Assembly: GCA_013151745.1 (NCBI GenBank)
Contig: JAADHS010000163.1
Span: 1-33,583, forward strand
Length of the DNA stretch: 33,583 bases
Direction: 5' to 3'
Origin: Gammaproteobacteria bacterium
GTDB lineage: Bacteria; Pseudomonadota; Gammaproteobacteria; JAADHS01
The position numbers were made by a program, and so were the translations under genes. Position 1 is the first letter of the stretch. Every line of letters starts with the position of its first letter. The notes under the pieces were generated by a model, which did not search any database, had not been told where the DNA came from, and saw nothing but the letters and a program-made list of their open reading frames with translations. This document shows positions 9,346-18,754 of the stretch, in pieces.

Positions 9346-9562
9346 GCTTCAGGTTACCGTTTAATGTTGAGGTGAGTAGTTACTAAAAGATAATAATTTT
9401 GTTAATTAACGCAGATAGTTTTGGCTTGCGTATAATAAAGCAATAGCAATTTACGCAACCCGAGTAAAATTGAAAATTGCTCGCGAGCATAGCGTATGAT
9501 GCGAGTTTGTTATCGAAAAACAAGACGCGTACGACGACACGCCTGTTTTTAAATAATAGCTT

Positions 9563-9682
9563 TTATCTGTTTATTTTGTCGCTGCGTACTTTTATAGGAA
9601 TTCGTTTAGGTTCTTGGGGTTTATTGTACAGATGAATAAGGATGTACGAAGAAATAGCTAATAGCAGAGTCGATAAAATCAT
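9563..9682 (-). CDS. Small single-pass membrane protein, 39 aa
   Basis: Reverse complement shows AGGAGG, an 8-nt spacer ACAAAAGT, then ATG. Product MILSTLLLAISSYILIHLYNKPQEPKRIPIKVRSDKINR. The track ORF 9563..9802 starts too far upstream. Confidence 0.6.
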   Translation of the reverse strand: MILSTLLLAISSYILIHLYNKPQEPKRIPIKVRSDKINR

Positions 9683-9924
9683 ACTTTTGTCCTCCTGAAG
9701 ATAGCGGTAATCAATCATTTCCGCATTCTTGGTTTTGTCAGCCTGACTAACGTCACAGTGCAATTTGATTTTTCTATAGCATCTGTATTTGAGTATCGGC
9801 ACTCTAGTGTGAATACTTTAAAGTTATATTCAATTAATGTGGCATAATGGAAAAATAGTCATCTGCATAATATGTATGATATAGATAAAAAGTGAAAGTT
9901 CAATCTTTAGTTTAACTTTATAGG

Positions 9925-9968
9925 CCCGTAGAGATTGAGATTCAGGCTTGAATCTCAATCTCTACGGG
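9925..9968. repeat. Minimal hairpin derivative of the MITE terminus (copy F)
   Basis: CCCGTAGAGATTGAGATTCA-GGCT-TGAATCTCAATCTCTACGGG: 20-bp perfect stem with a 4-nt loop. Resembles the family TIR CCCGTAGCG-TTGAGATTTA. Confidence 0.9.
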
Positions 9969-9988
9969 TCGAGTCAGCGGAGAGATCT

Positions 9989-10558
9989 GTGGGTAAAAAA
10001 TATTCTGGACTGAATGATAAATTAATCGCGTTTATTCAAAAGCAAAAAATGTATTTTGTGGCGACAGCGCCGGTTAAAGGTCGCATTAATTTATCACCCA
10101 AGGGTATGGATACTCTGAGAGTGATCAATAACAATCAAGTGGCATGGTTAAATTTGACGGGCAGCGGCAACGAAACGGCTGCACATTTATTAGAAGACAC
10201 ACGAATGACGATGATGTTTTGCTCATTTGAGGGCAACCCCATGATTTTAAGACTCTATGGTCAGGCCTGCGCGATCCACCCACATGATACACATTGGCAA
10301 GACTGGCTGAGTCATTTTCCGCCATTAGCGGGGGCGAGACAGGTGATCGTGCTGGATTTTGATCTGGTTCATACTTCATGTGGTATGGCCGTACCATGTT
10401 ACGACTTTGTGGAACAACGTGACCTGCTGGATACATGGGCAACGAAAAAGGGGGGGACAGGCATTGCGGACTATTGGCAAGAAAAAAATGTTGAAAGCCT
10501 GGATGGTAAACCAACCGGAATAATTAAGAGAGGCTCATCGGAGAAAAAATCCCTATAG
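9989..10558 (+). CDS. Pyridoxamine 5'-phosphate oxidase family (PPOX) protein
   Basis: MYFVATAPVKGRINLSPKGMDTLRVINNNQVAWLNLTGSGNETAAHLLEDTRMTMMFCSFEGNPMILRLYGQA is PPOX-like. Likely GTG start at 9989; the track N-terminus translates hairpin F. Confidence 0.82.
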   Translation: MGKKYSGLNDKLIAFIQKQKMYFVATAPVKGRINLSPKGMDTLRVINNNQVAWLNLTGSGNETAAHLLEDTRMTMMFCSFEGNPMILRLYGQACAIHPHDTHWQDWLSHFPPLAGARQVIVLDFDLVHTSCGMAVPCYDFVEQRDLLDTWATKKGGTGIADYWQEKNVESLDGKPTGIIKRGSSEKKSL

Positions 10559-10574
10559 TTACTCCGGCATATTC

Positions 10575-11378
10575 CTAGCCGAGGCGGCGGCGTTGTGAAT
10601 TATAAAAGGGTAAGCGCGCTGCGCTTTCTTCTTCAAGAAGCTGATTTAAGCCTTCATCTGCAGCTGTATGACCTTGTTTTGATGCTTTCAAAAACCATTT
10701 GATAGCCGCTTTACGGTTTTTTAATACGGCTAAACCATCTTTATACATGACGCCAAGGCTATATTGTGCTTCAGCAAAGTCTTGGGTCGCGGCCTTGTCA
10801 AACCATTCGAATGCTGAATAATAATTTTGTTTCATACCTAAACCATCCAGATACATGGCGCCTAACGTAGTTTGGGCTTGCGGATTGCCATTTAAAGCGG
10901 CTTCTTGAAACCAGGAAAAAGCTTTGTCTATATCTTTGGCGACGCCCTGACCAGAGAAATAAATCACCCCCAGATTGTTTTGTGCTTCAGCCATGTTATG
11001 TTTGGCTGCTTCTCCATACCAATGAGCTGCTGCAGCCAAGTCTTGTTCTACGCCCAAGCCTTGAGAATAGAGGATAGCGAGGTTAAACTGAGCATCAGCG
11101 ATATTTTGCTCTGCTGCTTTTTTGAACCAATCTGCAGCAATTGAAAAATTTTGAGGAATAACACCATCTTCAGTATAAAGTGCGCCAAGGGCAAATTGTG
11201 ATTCAGGATTTCCCTTTATGGCTTCTTTTGACCAAATGCGATGGGCACGATGATGTTCGCCCTTGTAATAAGCGCTCCAACCTTCCAGAGCCTCTGATGC
11301 GTTGCTCATCGTGGTGAAAAAAATGAAAAAAATTGCGAGGAAAAAACTGGCTGATTTTGTGTGATCCCGATGTTTCAT
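10575..11378 (-). CDS. Secreted Sel1-like repeat (SLR/TPR) protein
   Basis: N-terminal signal-like segment FFLAIFFIFFTTMSNA, then repeated motifs such as AEAQNNLGVIYFSGQGVAKDIDKAFSWFQEAA and PQAQTTLGAMYLDGLGMKQNYYSAFEWFDKAA. Confidence 0.9.
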   Translation of the reverse strand: MKHRDHTKSASFFLAIFFIFFTTMSNASEALEGWSAYYKGEHHRAHRIWSKEAIKGNPESQFALGALYTEDGVIPQNFSIAADWFKKAAEQNIADAQFNLAILYSQGLGVEQDLAAAAHWYGEAAKHNMAEAQNNLGVIYFSGQGVAKDIDKAFSWFQEAALNGNPQAQTTLGAMYLDGLGMKQNYYSAFEWFDKAATQDFAEAQYSLGVMYKDGLAVLKNRKAAIKWFLKASKQGHTAADEGLNQLLEEESAARLPFYNSQRRRLG

Positions 11379-11611
11379 AGTCCGCTCCATGTTTTAATCT
11401 TCGGCTACAACTATTGTTTGTAACCATTGCGAGGGCGTTTTTTTATCGTCTTAACGAAACTATCGGTCTGAGGAAGGGATGCCTTTAGGCTGTAAAATTA
11501 TAAGGCCTCTGAAAATGTGTATTTGTTCACGTTTTTAACACAACCACAATGAGGGGATGAATGCTAGAAAACTAAGGGTCTGTAAACAATAACTTTACAC
11601 TCTGAGCAGGA

Positions 11612-11773
11612 TATACCCGTAGCGATTAAAATGTAGGTATGATTGCACACTCTATTCATTCCCTGACTACGTTGAAATTCCTCGCAATAGCTGGCTACAC
11701 CTCGTCATTTCGCCTTGCCAGAAAATGAATAGGACGCACACTCAACACTTAAATCTCAAACGCTACGGGTATA
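11612..11773 (-). repeat. MITE-like repeat, copy D (opposite orientation to A, C, E)
   Basis: TATACCCGTAGCGATTAAAATGTAGGTATGATTGCACACTC...CACTTAAATCTCAAACGCTACGGGTATA. The core reads CTCGCAATAGCTGGCTACACCTCGTCATTTCGCCTTGCC, the reverse complement of A/C/E. Confidence 0.9.
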
Positions 11774-12062
11774 GCTTCTTGTATTCAAGGCTTTAGCCAT
11801 CCATTCCTTAGCTGCTTCCATATAGGCAAGGCATAAAAAGGAGCGTACCTTAAGGACACTTCTTCCAGGGCGCATACTTCGTTTTTTATAACATAGAAAA
11901 CGAAAGGGTAGACACATCACAATACCGCTGTTGATTTTTTAAATTTTTCAGATTGACGCCTCTATTTTTCGTGCGATACAATTATTTGCGTAGGCCACTT
12001 CGAGGTTCTACTATGTTTCTTTCCAGAACTTGCCCCTTAATAGAGGTAGGATACCTTATACG

Positions 12063-13007
12063 ATGACACTGAAAAATACGACGATCAACTCGCCGAATGA
12101 CTCACAAGGCGAGTTTGTTATTCATTCTGTACTCGGAAAATCGATTAAAGGGCTGGGGCGATTGCGGCAATCCCTGTTGTTTGCTGAACTAGCGAATATT
12201 GCGTATCTGCCGCTTGAACAGGTGACCCGATTCGCCCAGCCACTCGGTTTCAACGAGATCGAGCTTTTTAACCGTGATGGTTCACAGGCTTATTTGTTTT
12301 CCAATCATACCGACGCAGTCATCGTTTGCCGTGGGACTGAGCCGAACGATTGGAACGACATCAAAGCCGATGTCGATGCGGTCTCGGTTGTAGCAGAAAC
12401 TGTGGGGCGGGTGCACCGGGGCTTCAAGAAAGAAGTCGATGACCTTTGGCCTGAACTGGAAAAAACACTAGTTAGCAACAATAAAACGCTCTGGTTTGCT
12501 GGGCATTCTTTGGGTGGGGCGATGGCGACGATTTGTGCTGGCCGGTGTTTTTTATCGCATATTCCGTCGATGCCTCACTCACTGTATACCTACGGTAGTC
12601 CCCGCGTAGGGAATCAACGTTATATCAATTATTGTGACCTCGACCATATTCGTTGGGTGAATAACAATGATATTGTTACACGTTCTCCACCAGTGTTGTT
12701 CGGTTACCGGCATACGGGTACAGAATTTTATCTCGATTCGCATGGGCATTTGCGTAAGGTGGACGGTTGGCAACGCACGAAAGATCGTTGTCGCGGACTC
12801 CTGGGGGGGCTCCGCAATTGGAAGATCGATTATTTCTCTGACCATTTGATGGACGACTACATTAAAGCGATCCATAACATGGTTCTGGAATACGAAGCGA
12901 GCGATTGCGACGACGAGTCTCATTGGCTTAGCGAAAAAAGTCGTTGGGGGCGGAAATCAGCTAAAAAGGCGATGTCTTATCCTGGTACTGAAAAAAAAAG
13001 AGGGTAG
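12063..13007 (+). CDS. Class 3 lipase family protein (alpha/beta hydrolase)
   Basis: WFAGHSLGGAMATICAGRCF contains GxSxG. Also VCRGTEPNDWNDIKADV and YTYGSPRVGNQRYINYCD. ATG 12063 preceded by GAGGTAGG. Confidence 0.88.
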   Translation: MTLKNTTINSPNDSQGEFVIHSVLGKSIKGLGRLRQSLLFAELANIAYLPLEQVTRFAQPLGFNEIELFNRDGSQAYLFSNHTDAVIVCRGTEPNDWNDIKADVDAVSVVAETVGRVHRGFKKEVDDLWPELEKTLVSNNKTLWFAGHSLGGAMATICAGRCFLSHIPSMPHSLYTYGSPRVGNQRYINYCDLDHIRWVNNNDIVTRSPPVLFGYRHTGTEFYLDSHGHLRKVDGWQRTKDRCRGLLGGLRNWKIDYFSDHLMDDYIKAIHNMVLEYEASDCDDESHWLSEKSRWGRKSAKKAMSYPGTEKKRG

Positions 13008-13186
13008 GTATTGTAGACATTCCTTGTGAAATTTTAATCGTTGCGAGCTTATTCTACCTACGTAACTAAGTGACCTTAATACAAGTTAAATCTCCTTTTC
13101 TGTTATAGCTATTCATTTTTCTGCCGTTATATACCTTAAGTCTTTCACGTTTTTTTGTTGCTTTTGCAGCATATGAGGAAAAGCTT

Positions 13187-14209
13187 ATGCGAACCGAATA
13201 CTCAACGTACGTTGCAATATCATATTTAGTTTCTACTTTATTTTTTTCTACCCATGCCTTGTCATTCGACACTGGTTTTAATCTTGATTTTAGAGAAGAC
13301 CCCGGTGAGCAAACTGTTTCTGTTTTTGGCGGAAATTGTGGTGTGGGCGGAGTTTTTTCTATTGGTAACAATTGTGGAATCGGACTCGGGATTGAACTGC
13401 CCGACCCGGATACCACACCTTTTTACCAAGGTGTCGTTACGGTTGATGGGAAAAGCTACTGGCACACCATCGTTGGTGATCCCAGTGGGGGTTTTGCTAT
13501 GGAGAGTTATATTGAGCGGGCAGGATTTGGTGCTTTGACCTCGTTTAGCGGTGGCCGTCCCGGTACTTTTAGTGCTTTCAGTCTTGAAGGTCGGAGTGGC
13601 AACGGTTGGGATCCTCTCGGTGTCGATCCTGCTCGCGGGGTTGACTTCACGGGCAATGGGAGTGGTGACCCGACGAAAGCGGTGATTAGGCAAGTGATGG
13701 GTGATGGAACATGGGATGAGCAGACCAGTACATGGAGTTGTGATTCAGGGGAGTTTTGCTCTGAATTTTTAAAAGATCAGCTGGTCTTTAAGCCCGTTAT
13801 TAGCCAAACCATCAACGACGTTGCGGGTGATGGCACAACAATGCAAGCACAGTTTCAACTGGATATGAGTAATATAACCTATTCGGATGATACAACAGCA
13901 GGGACTATTACTAACACAGTTGTTTTTACAGATCCAAATTCTAAAATGGGAGGTAACGGCAATTTTAATATGGCGACGGATGCTCAAGTAGGTCGCAGCG
14001 TTGTCACTGCTGGGCGATATATTTATAACAATTGTTCTAATCCCAATTTTTTTCAATTTGGTGGCAGTTGTTGGCAAGTATTTAGTCCTTATTTTAATTC
14101 ATCCAGCGCTAATTACCAAGAAGGGTCTTATACGTATAGTGATGGCAATGCAACCAATCCCATGGCGTATGATTGGGGGATGTTTTTGGATCCCTCACAA
14201 AATCTTTAA
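13187..14209 (+). CDS. Hypothetical secreted protein, 340 aa, low-complexity G/S/D/N-rich
   Basis: Signal-like N-terminus MRTEYSTYVAISYLVSTLFFSTHALS; long uninterrupted ORF. No family recognised by eye. Confidence 0.7.
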   Translation: MRTEYSTYVAISYLVSTLFFSTHALSFDTGFNLDFREDPGEQTVSVFGGNCGVGGVFSIGNNCGIGLGIELPDPDTTPFYQGVVTVDGKSYWHTIVGDPSGGFAMESYIERAGFGALTSFSGGRPGTFSAFSLEGRSGNGWDPLGVDPARGVDFTGNGSGDPTKAVIRQVMGDGTWDEQTSTWSCDSGEFCSEFLKDQLVFKPVISQTINDVAGDGTTMQAQFQLDMSNITYSDDTTAGTITNTVVFTDPNSKMGGNGNFNMATDAQVGRSVVTAGRYIYNNCSNPNFFQFGGSCWQVFSPYFNSSSANYQEGSYTYSDGNATNPMAYDWGMFLDPSQNL

Positions 14210-14336
14210 ATTCTTATTATCTATGATTGAAGCAAAATGGGACAGTGGTGGACTCAGTTTAGTCTGACCTTAATACTCGTCCATAATATTCGGTACCATA
14301 ATCAGTATTCGCCTAATATCTCTTTTTTTGGGATAA

Positions 14337-14498
14337 TGTACCCGTAGCGCTTGAGATGTAGGTGTTGAGTGTGCGTCCTATTCATTTCCTGGCAAGGCGA
14401 AATGACGAATAATAGCTGGCTATTGAGAGGAGTTTCAACGTAGTTAGGGAATGAAGAGGGCGTGCAATCACACCTAAATCTCAAGCGCTACGGGTATA
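14337..14498 (+). repeat. MITE-like repeat, copy E, with 5-bp flanking duplication
   Basis: TGTACCCGTAGCGCTTGAGATGTAGGTGTTGAGTGTGCG...CACACCTAAATCTCAAGCGCTACGGGTATA. Flanked by GATAA at 14332-14336 and 14499-14503. Confidence 0.92.
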
Positions 14499-14541
14499 GA
14501 TAAATACGATGTTAAACTATTAATTACTTTACTAAAAAATA

Positions 14542-15993
14542 ATGAAAAATAATGTTAAAAAGGGAGTCGATGACGCCGTAGTTACCGACCTCACGAGACG
14601 CCCTACCCATGCCGATTGTTCTAGTCGCCAGGGGGGAGTTACAGGGGCTCAAGTTACTCCACCGCAATTACGACGAGTTTTATTTATCAGCTATGCTTTT
14701 CCTCCAACCGGCGGTGGCGGGGTGCAGAGATCGGTGAAATTTGCAAAGTATCTGCCAAAATTTGCATGGCGGCCAACGATATTAACTGTAGCCAATCCGT
14801 CGGTTCCCGTTCACGATCACGATTTTGCAAGCGATCTTGATCCAACGATGAACATCGTCAGAGCCAGAACACTGGAGCCCGGTTATGCTGTCAAAAAACA
14901 GATTGTTGACAACGGCACTGGTACGCGGAAGTCGACACGTTTTTTGCGTAGTATTCTTCGGAATTTGAGTGCCCGATTTTTTCAGCCAGACCCTCAAATT
15001 TTGTGGAATCCGCAAGCATATCGAGCTGCCAAGCGTACATTACGTTCGGTGTCTCACGATGCGATTCTAGTGACCGGGCCGCCATTTTCATCGTTTCTCC
15101 TTGGCTGCAAGCTGAAACAAAAATTCGGTCTACCACTAATTTTAGACTTCAGAGACGAATGGATGATCGCCTGCCGTTATCTAGAAAATCAACAACAACG
15201 TGACAAAGGCTTTCACAAACAGCAAACCATGATGCTCAAGACACTTCAGTTTGCTGACGCGGTGATCACAACAACCCAGGCGAGTGCATCGGAGTTGCAA
15301 AAACACTGTGATGAAATAAATAGCCGCGCTCGTGTGATATGCATTTACAATGGATTTGATCCTGATGATATTGATGGTGTAGCGTTGCCTTCCCCTCGGT
15401 CGGAAAAGCTCCAAATCACCTACACCGGCACACTTTGGAAGTTGACTGATATCAGTCCTTTTGTATCGGCTCTCGTTGCACTTCACCAGGCCTCCCCCGA
15501 GCGTTGTGCTAGGCTAAAATTATCTATAGCGGGAAGACGAACGCCACCTCAGGATGTCGTCTTGGAGCGATTGAATGACACTAAATTTACTATCGAACCA
15601 CATGGCTACCTGGCACATAAGCAATCACTTCAACTCGCCACCGATTCGGACATTTTACTTTTACTGTTGTCTGATCAACCCGGAGCAGAGCGAGTTGTAC
15701 CCGCAAAACTGTTCGAATATTTAGCGTTGGGAAAAACGATTTTGGCCATTGTACCATTGGGAGAAACGAGGGATCTGATGCGTGGTCAGCCAAACTGTCA
15801 CCTGTTTCATCCATCGGAAACTGATAAAATCGCCAGATGGTTATCGATTCGTTTGGATGCGCATTCGCTTCATCACTCTGGCAACAGTATTCCAACCGGT
15901 AGCTCTGCCGATGCCGAATTGACAAGTGAATTTTCGAGATTAAACCTAACAAGTCAGCTGGCCGACGTGCTTCAAAAGAGCATCCAAATATAA
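14542..15993 (+). CDS. Glycosyltransferase (GT4-like)
   Basis: RVLFISYAFPPTGGGGVQRSVKFAKYLPKFAWRPTILT N-terminal motif. C-terminal GYLAHKQSLQLATDSDILLLLLSDQPGAERVVPAKLFEYLALGKTILAIVP. Confidence 0.88.
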   Translation: MKNNVKKGVDDAVVTDLTRRPTHADCSSRQGGVTGAQVTPPQLRRVLFISYAFPPTGGGGVQRSVKFAKYLPKFAWRPTILTVANPSVPVHDHDFASDLDPTMNIVRARTLEPGYAVKKQIVDNGTGTRKSTRFLRSILRNLSARFFQPDPQILWNPQAYRAAKRTLRSVSHDAILVTGPPFSSFLLGCKLKQKFGLPLILDFRDEWMIACRYLENQQQRDKGFHKQQTMMLKTLQFADAVITTTQASASELQKHCDEINSRARVICIYNGFDPDDIDGVALPSPRSEKLQITYTGTLWKLTDISPFVSALVALHQASPERCARLKLSIAGRRTPPQDVVLERLNDTKFTIEPHGYLAHKQSLQLATDSDILLLLLSDQPGAERVVPAKLFEYLALGKTILAIVPLGETRDLMRGQPNCHLFHPSETDKIARWLSIRLDAHSLHHSGNSIPTGSSADAELTSEFSRLNLTSQLADVLQKSIQI

Positions 15994-16048
15994 GTGCAGG
16001 TTAAAGAGGGTCCACACTTGTTTTTTTAGGTTTAAGTTAGGTGAAAAA

Positions 16049-16411
16049 ATGTCAAATTATATGGGTTACGACAGACGCCAAAATGAACGTAAAAATTACA
16101 ATTTAAAAAGCAATCCCATTGGCTTGAAATTAAAAGCTGATGATGAAGTTCGAGAAATTTATAAAGTTCACGATGTCTCAATATCCGGGATGAGAATAAG
16201 CTTGGCAGAGGTCAAGCTCAAAACGGAACAAACGTTGACACTACTGGTTTCCGAGAGAGTGTATTCACTCTCTGTGAATGCTGTGGTAAGGTGGCATGCA
16301 CCGGGTTTAGAATCGGGTATTTACGAGCATGGTATCGAGTTTGATTATGGCGACATGGATTTAAATCTACTGTTATTTATGTATCTTCGAGAAAATATGA
16401 ATAAATTGTAA
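16049..16411 (+). CDS. PilZ domain-containing protein
   Basis: DRRQNERKNYNLKSNPIGLKLKADDEVREIYKVHDVSISGMRISL...GIEFDYGDMDLNLLLFMYL has the RxxxR and D-x-S-xx-G layout of PilZ. Confidence 0.78.
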   Translation: MSNYMGYDRRQNERKNYNLKSNPIGLKLKADDEVREIYKVHDVSISGMRISLAEVKLKTEQTLTLLVSERVYSLSVNAVVRWHAPGLESGIYEHGIEFDYGDMDLNLLLFMYLRENMNKL

Positions 16412-16419
16412 TCACACTT

Positions 16420-18540
16420 TTAAAACTTTGTAGTTTGAGTAAGGTGCTTTTCTGCGTTGTTCTGTTTTTGTAAATGGATCATATCGTCCAATATAAATGC
16501 AGCTTCACGTGCCATTATACTTTTAATAATTTTATCTTCTCCCTCCAATGCCTCGTCATCATCTAGGTCAATAATCGGGTCAAGACCACGAGATGAGCGA
16601 AAATGATTAAGCTGCGTCAGTTGTTCTTTTTCATTGCGCTCACGTTCAAGTTTACGGACGGTTTCTTGCAAGCTAATTGTTTTTTTATTTCTAGCTTCTT
16701 CAATATTTTCAGCTTGTTTGGTAAGAAATTGAAACCCTGGGTTTATTGCTATTCTGGATTTATGTTTTTTTATAAGAAGATCTAAATTAGTAAGATCCAT
16801 GTTGTAAGAATTGAATTTGGCAGGTTTTACCGCAGCCCAGGGTAGGGCGTTGTCATAGGCACGTTCCCCTTTCTCCTCTGTAGTTGATGCCACCGGGAAG
16901 TTGATATCAGGAGTAACGCCACGAAATTGTGTGCTATCCCCGTTAATTCTAAAAAATTGAGCCATAGTGATTTTTAACTGACCTAGTTTAGACCCCGGTA
17001 AAATAGCATAACGATTTAAATCAATAATGGTTTGCACGGTACCTTTACCAAAGGTGGGTTCACCAATAATGATGCCTCGTTTGTAATCTTGAATGGCACC
17101 GGCAAAAATCTCTGATGCCGAAGCGCTATAACCATTGACCAGTATAGCTAAGGGGCCCTTGTAAACAATGCCATTATCAGGATCATTATTTAATTTTAAT
17201 TTCCCAGAGGTTTCTTTCACCTGAACCACCGGGCCTGAGGTGATAAATAACCCCGTGAGCGATATGGCTTCGGAGAGCGATCCTCCGCCATTACCACGTA
17301 AATCGATAACAATCCCTTCGACATTTTCTTTTTCCAATTCGCGCATCAGTTGGGCAACATCCCGTGTTGTGCTGCGGTAATCTTTATCTCCTTTTTCGTA
17401 GGCTTCAAAGTCGAGATAAAAAGTGGGGATGGTGATAACACCTATTTTGTGCTCAGTGTTAGGTATATCTATAAGCTCTTTATGTGCAGCCTGGCTTTCT
17501 AATTTTATTTTATTTCGAGTAATTAAAATTGTTTTACCACTTGAACCACTTTTTTCATTTTCCAGGTGTAGTTTTACTACAGTACCTTTTGGGCCGCGGA
17601 TCAAATCGACTACATCATCAAGACGCCAGCCAATGACTTCAACCATTTCACCGTCTTGTCCTTGTGCAACACCGGTAATTTTATCATTGGCTGAAATTTT
17701 TCCACTTAAGTCTGCCGGACCACCTGGAATGATTTTTTGTACGACGGTATATTCATCTTCTCCTTTAAGAACAGCACCAATACCCTCTAATGAAAGACTC
17801 ATATCAATTTTAAAGTTTTCAGATACGCGTGGAGAAAAATAAGCAGTATGAGGTTCCAGGGTATGCAAATATGCATTCATAAATAGTTGAAAAATATCTT
17901 CAGAGTTGTACTGAGCAAATCGTCGACTCACCGTTTTGTAACGTTTACTCAATTTGTTTTTTATTTCTTCAGATGTTTTATGATCCAGGCGTAAATTAAG
18001 AATGTCATTTTTAACTCTTTGTTGCCATAGGGCATCAAGTTCATCTTTATTTTTTGGCCAAGGACCTTTTGTGCGGTCAATAACGTAATCATCTTTTTTG
18101 TTAAAGTCAAAATCATTTTCTAACAGACCTAAGGCATAGTCAGAACGTTCTTTGCGTCGTTGTTGAAATAATCTAAATATTTCAAATGCAGGGTCTAACT
18201 TTGCATCTTTAAGGAGGTCATCCAGACGTGTTTTATATTTTTCAAAATAGGCGATATCAGTAGCTGTAAAGACGGATCGATTGGGGTCAAGAATATCAAA
18301 ATAACGATCAAAGATGGCGGCGGATTTTTCATCATTAAGTTCTGATTTTCTATAATGCAGCTTAGTCACAAATTTGTTAATGATGCGTGTGGACAAGCGG
18401 TGATCCCGTGAGGGTTCCAACGGCTCACTGGGTATCTCGGCCCAAGCCAAACAAACGCAGCTTACAATTAAAACCAGACCCACTAAGATGCGCATTTTCT
18501 TTATCATCGTTTCATTCATATCCTTAAAGTTATCGCCCAA
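16420..18540 (-). CDS. prc: Carboxy-terminal processing (tail-specific) protease, S41 family
   Basis: PDZ region (SLEGIGAVLKGEDEYTVVQKIIPGGPADLSGKI) and catalytic region (VIDLRGNGGGSLSEAISLTGLFI, NGYSASASEIFAGAIQDYKRGIIIGEPTFGKGTVQ). 706 aa. The start may be downstream of the track start. Confidence 0.95.
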   Translation of the reverse strand: MGDNFKDMNETMIKKMRILVGLVLIVSCVCLAWAEIPSEPLEPSRDHRLSTRIINKFVTKLHYRKSELNDEKSAAIFDRYFDILDPNRSVFTATDIAYFEKYKTRLDDLLKDAKLDPAFEIFRLFQQRRKERSDYALGLLENDFDFNKKDDYVIDRTKGPWPKNKDELDALWQQRVKNDILNLRLDHKTSEEIKNKLSKRYKTVSRRFAQYNSEDIFQLFMNAYLHTLEPHTAYFSPRVSENFKIDMSLSLEGIGAVLKGEDEYTVVQKIIPGGPADLSGKISANDKITGVAQGQDGEMVEVIGWRLDDVVDLIRGPKGTVVKLHLENEKSGSSGKTILITRNKIKLESQAAHKELIDIPNTEHKIGVITIPTFYLDFEAYEKGDKDYRSTTRDVAQLMRELEKENVEGIVIDLRGNGGGSLSEAISLTGLFITSGPVVQVKETSGKLKLNNDPDNGIVYKGPLAILVNGYSASASEIFAGAIQDYKRGIIIGEPTFGKGTVQTIIDLNRYAILPGSKLGQLKITMAQFFRINGDSTQFRGVTPDINFPVASTTEEKGERAYDNALPWAAVKPAKFNSYNMDLTNLDLLIKKHKSRIAINPGFQFLTKQAENIEEARNKKTISLQETVRKLERERNEKEQLTQLNHFRSSRGLDPIIDLDDDEALEGEDKIIKSIMAREAAFILDDMIHLQKQNNAEKHLTQTTKF

Positions 18541-18754
18541 AAAACAAAAATATCCAGTTTGTTTACTAAGTTTATACCACCAAAAGTCAATTTTGAGAAT
18601 GATTGCTGACTAGAAATTTATCCATAAATAATATATTGATAACTTAAAAATGCTTATCTTGATTGATATTTATAATAAATAGTCTGTATTGTCATCAAAA
18701 ATGTGTTAGAAAAGTTATAATGATTGAAAAATACGGATTTGATAAAATACAAAC

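Noticed and set aside
9443-9552. Possible small RNA from a TATAAT at 9431-9436 to the hairpin at about 9514-9552
   Set aside because: No convincing -35 element at proper spacing and the hairpin is imperfect. It is equally explained as the terminator of the minus-strand microprotein gene.
9935-9988. N-terminal extension of the PPOX ORF (MRFRLESQSLRVESAERS)
   Set aside because: Encoded by the right half of hairpin F and a linker. A GTG start at 9989 fits the family better.
12579-12923. Antisense ORF of 114 aa, and similar ORFs opposite the 13187 gene (13262..13693, 13769..14077)
   Set aside because: Opposite a better-supported coding frame; no motif or start signal. Treated as codon-bias shadow ORFs.
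13070-14280. Shared 12-mer TGACCTTAATAC before and after the secreted-protein gene (about 13070 and 14266)
   Set aside because: Too short and without extended similarity; probably chance.
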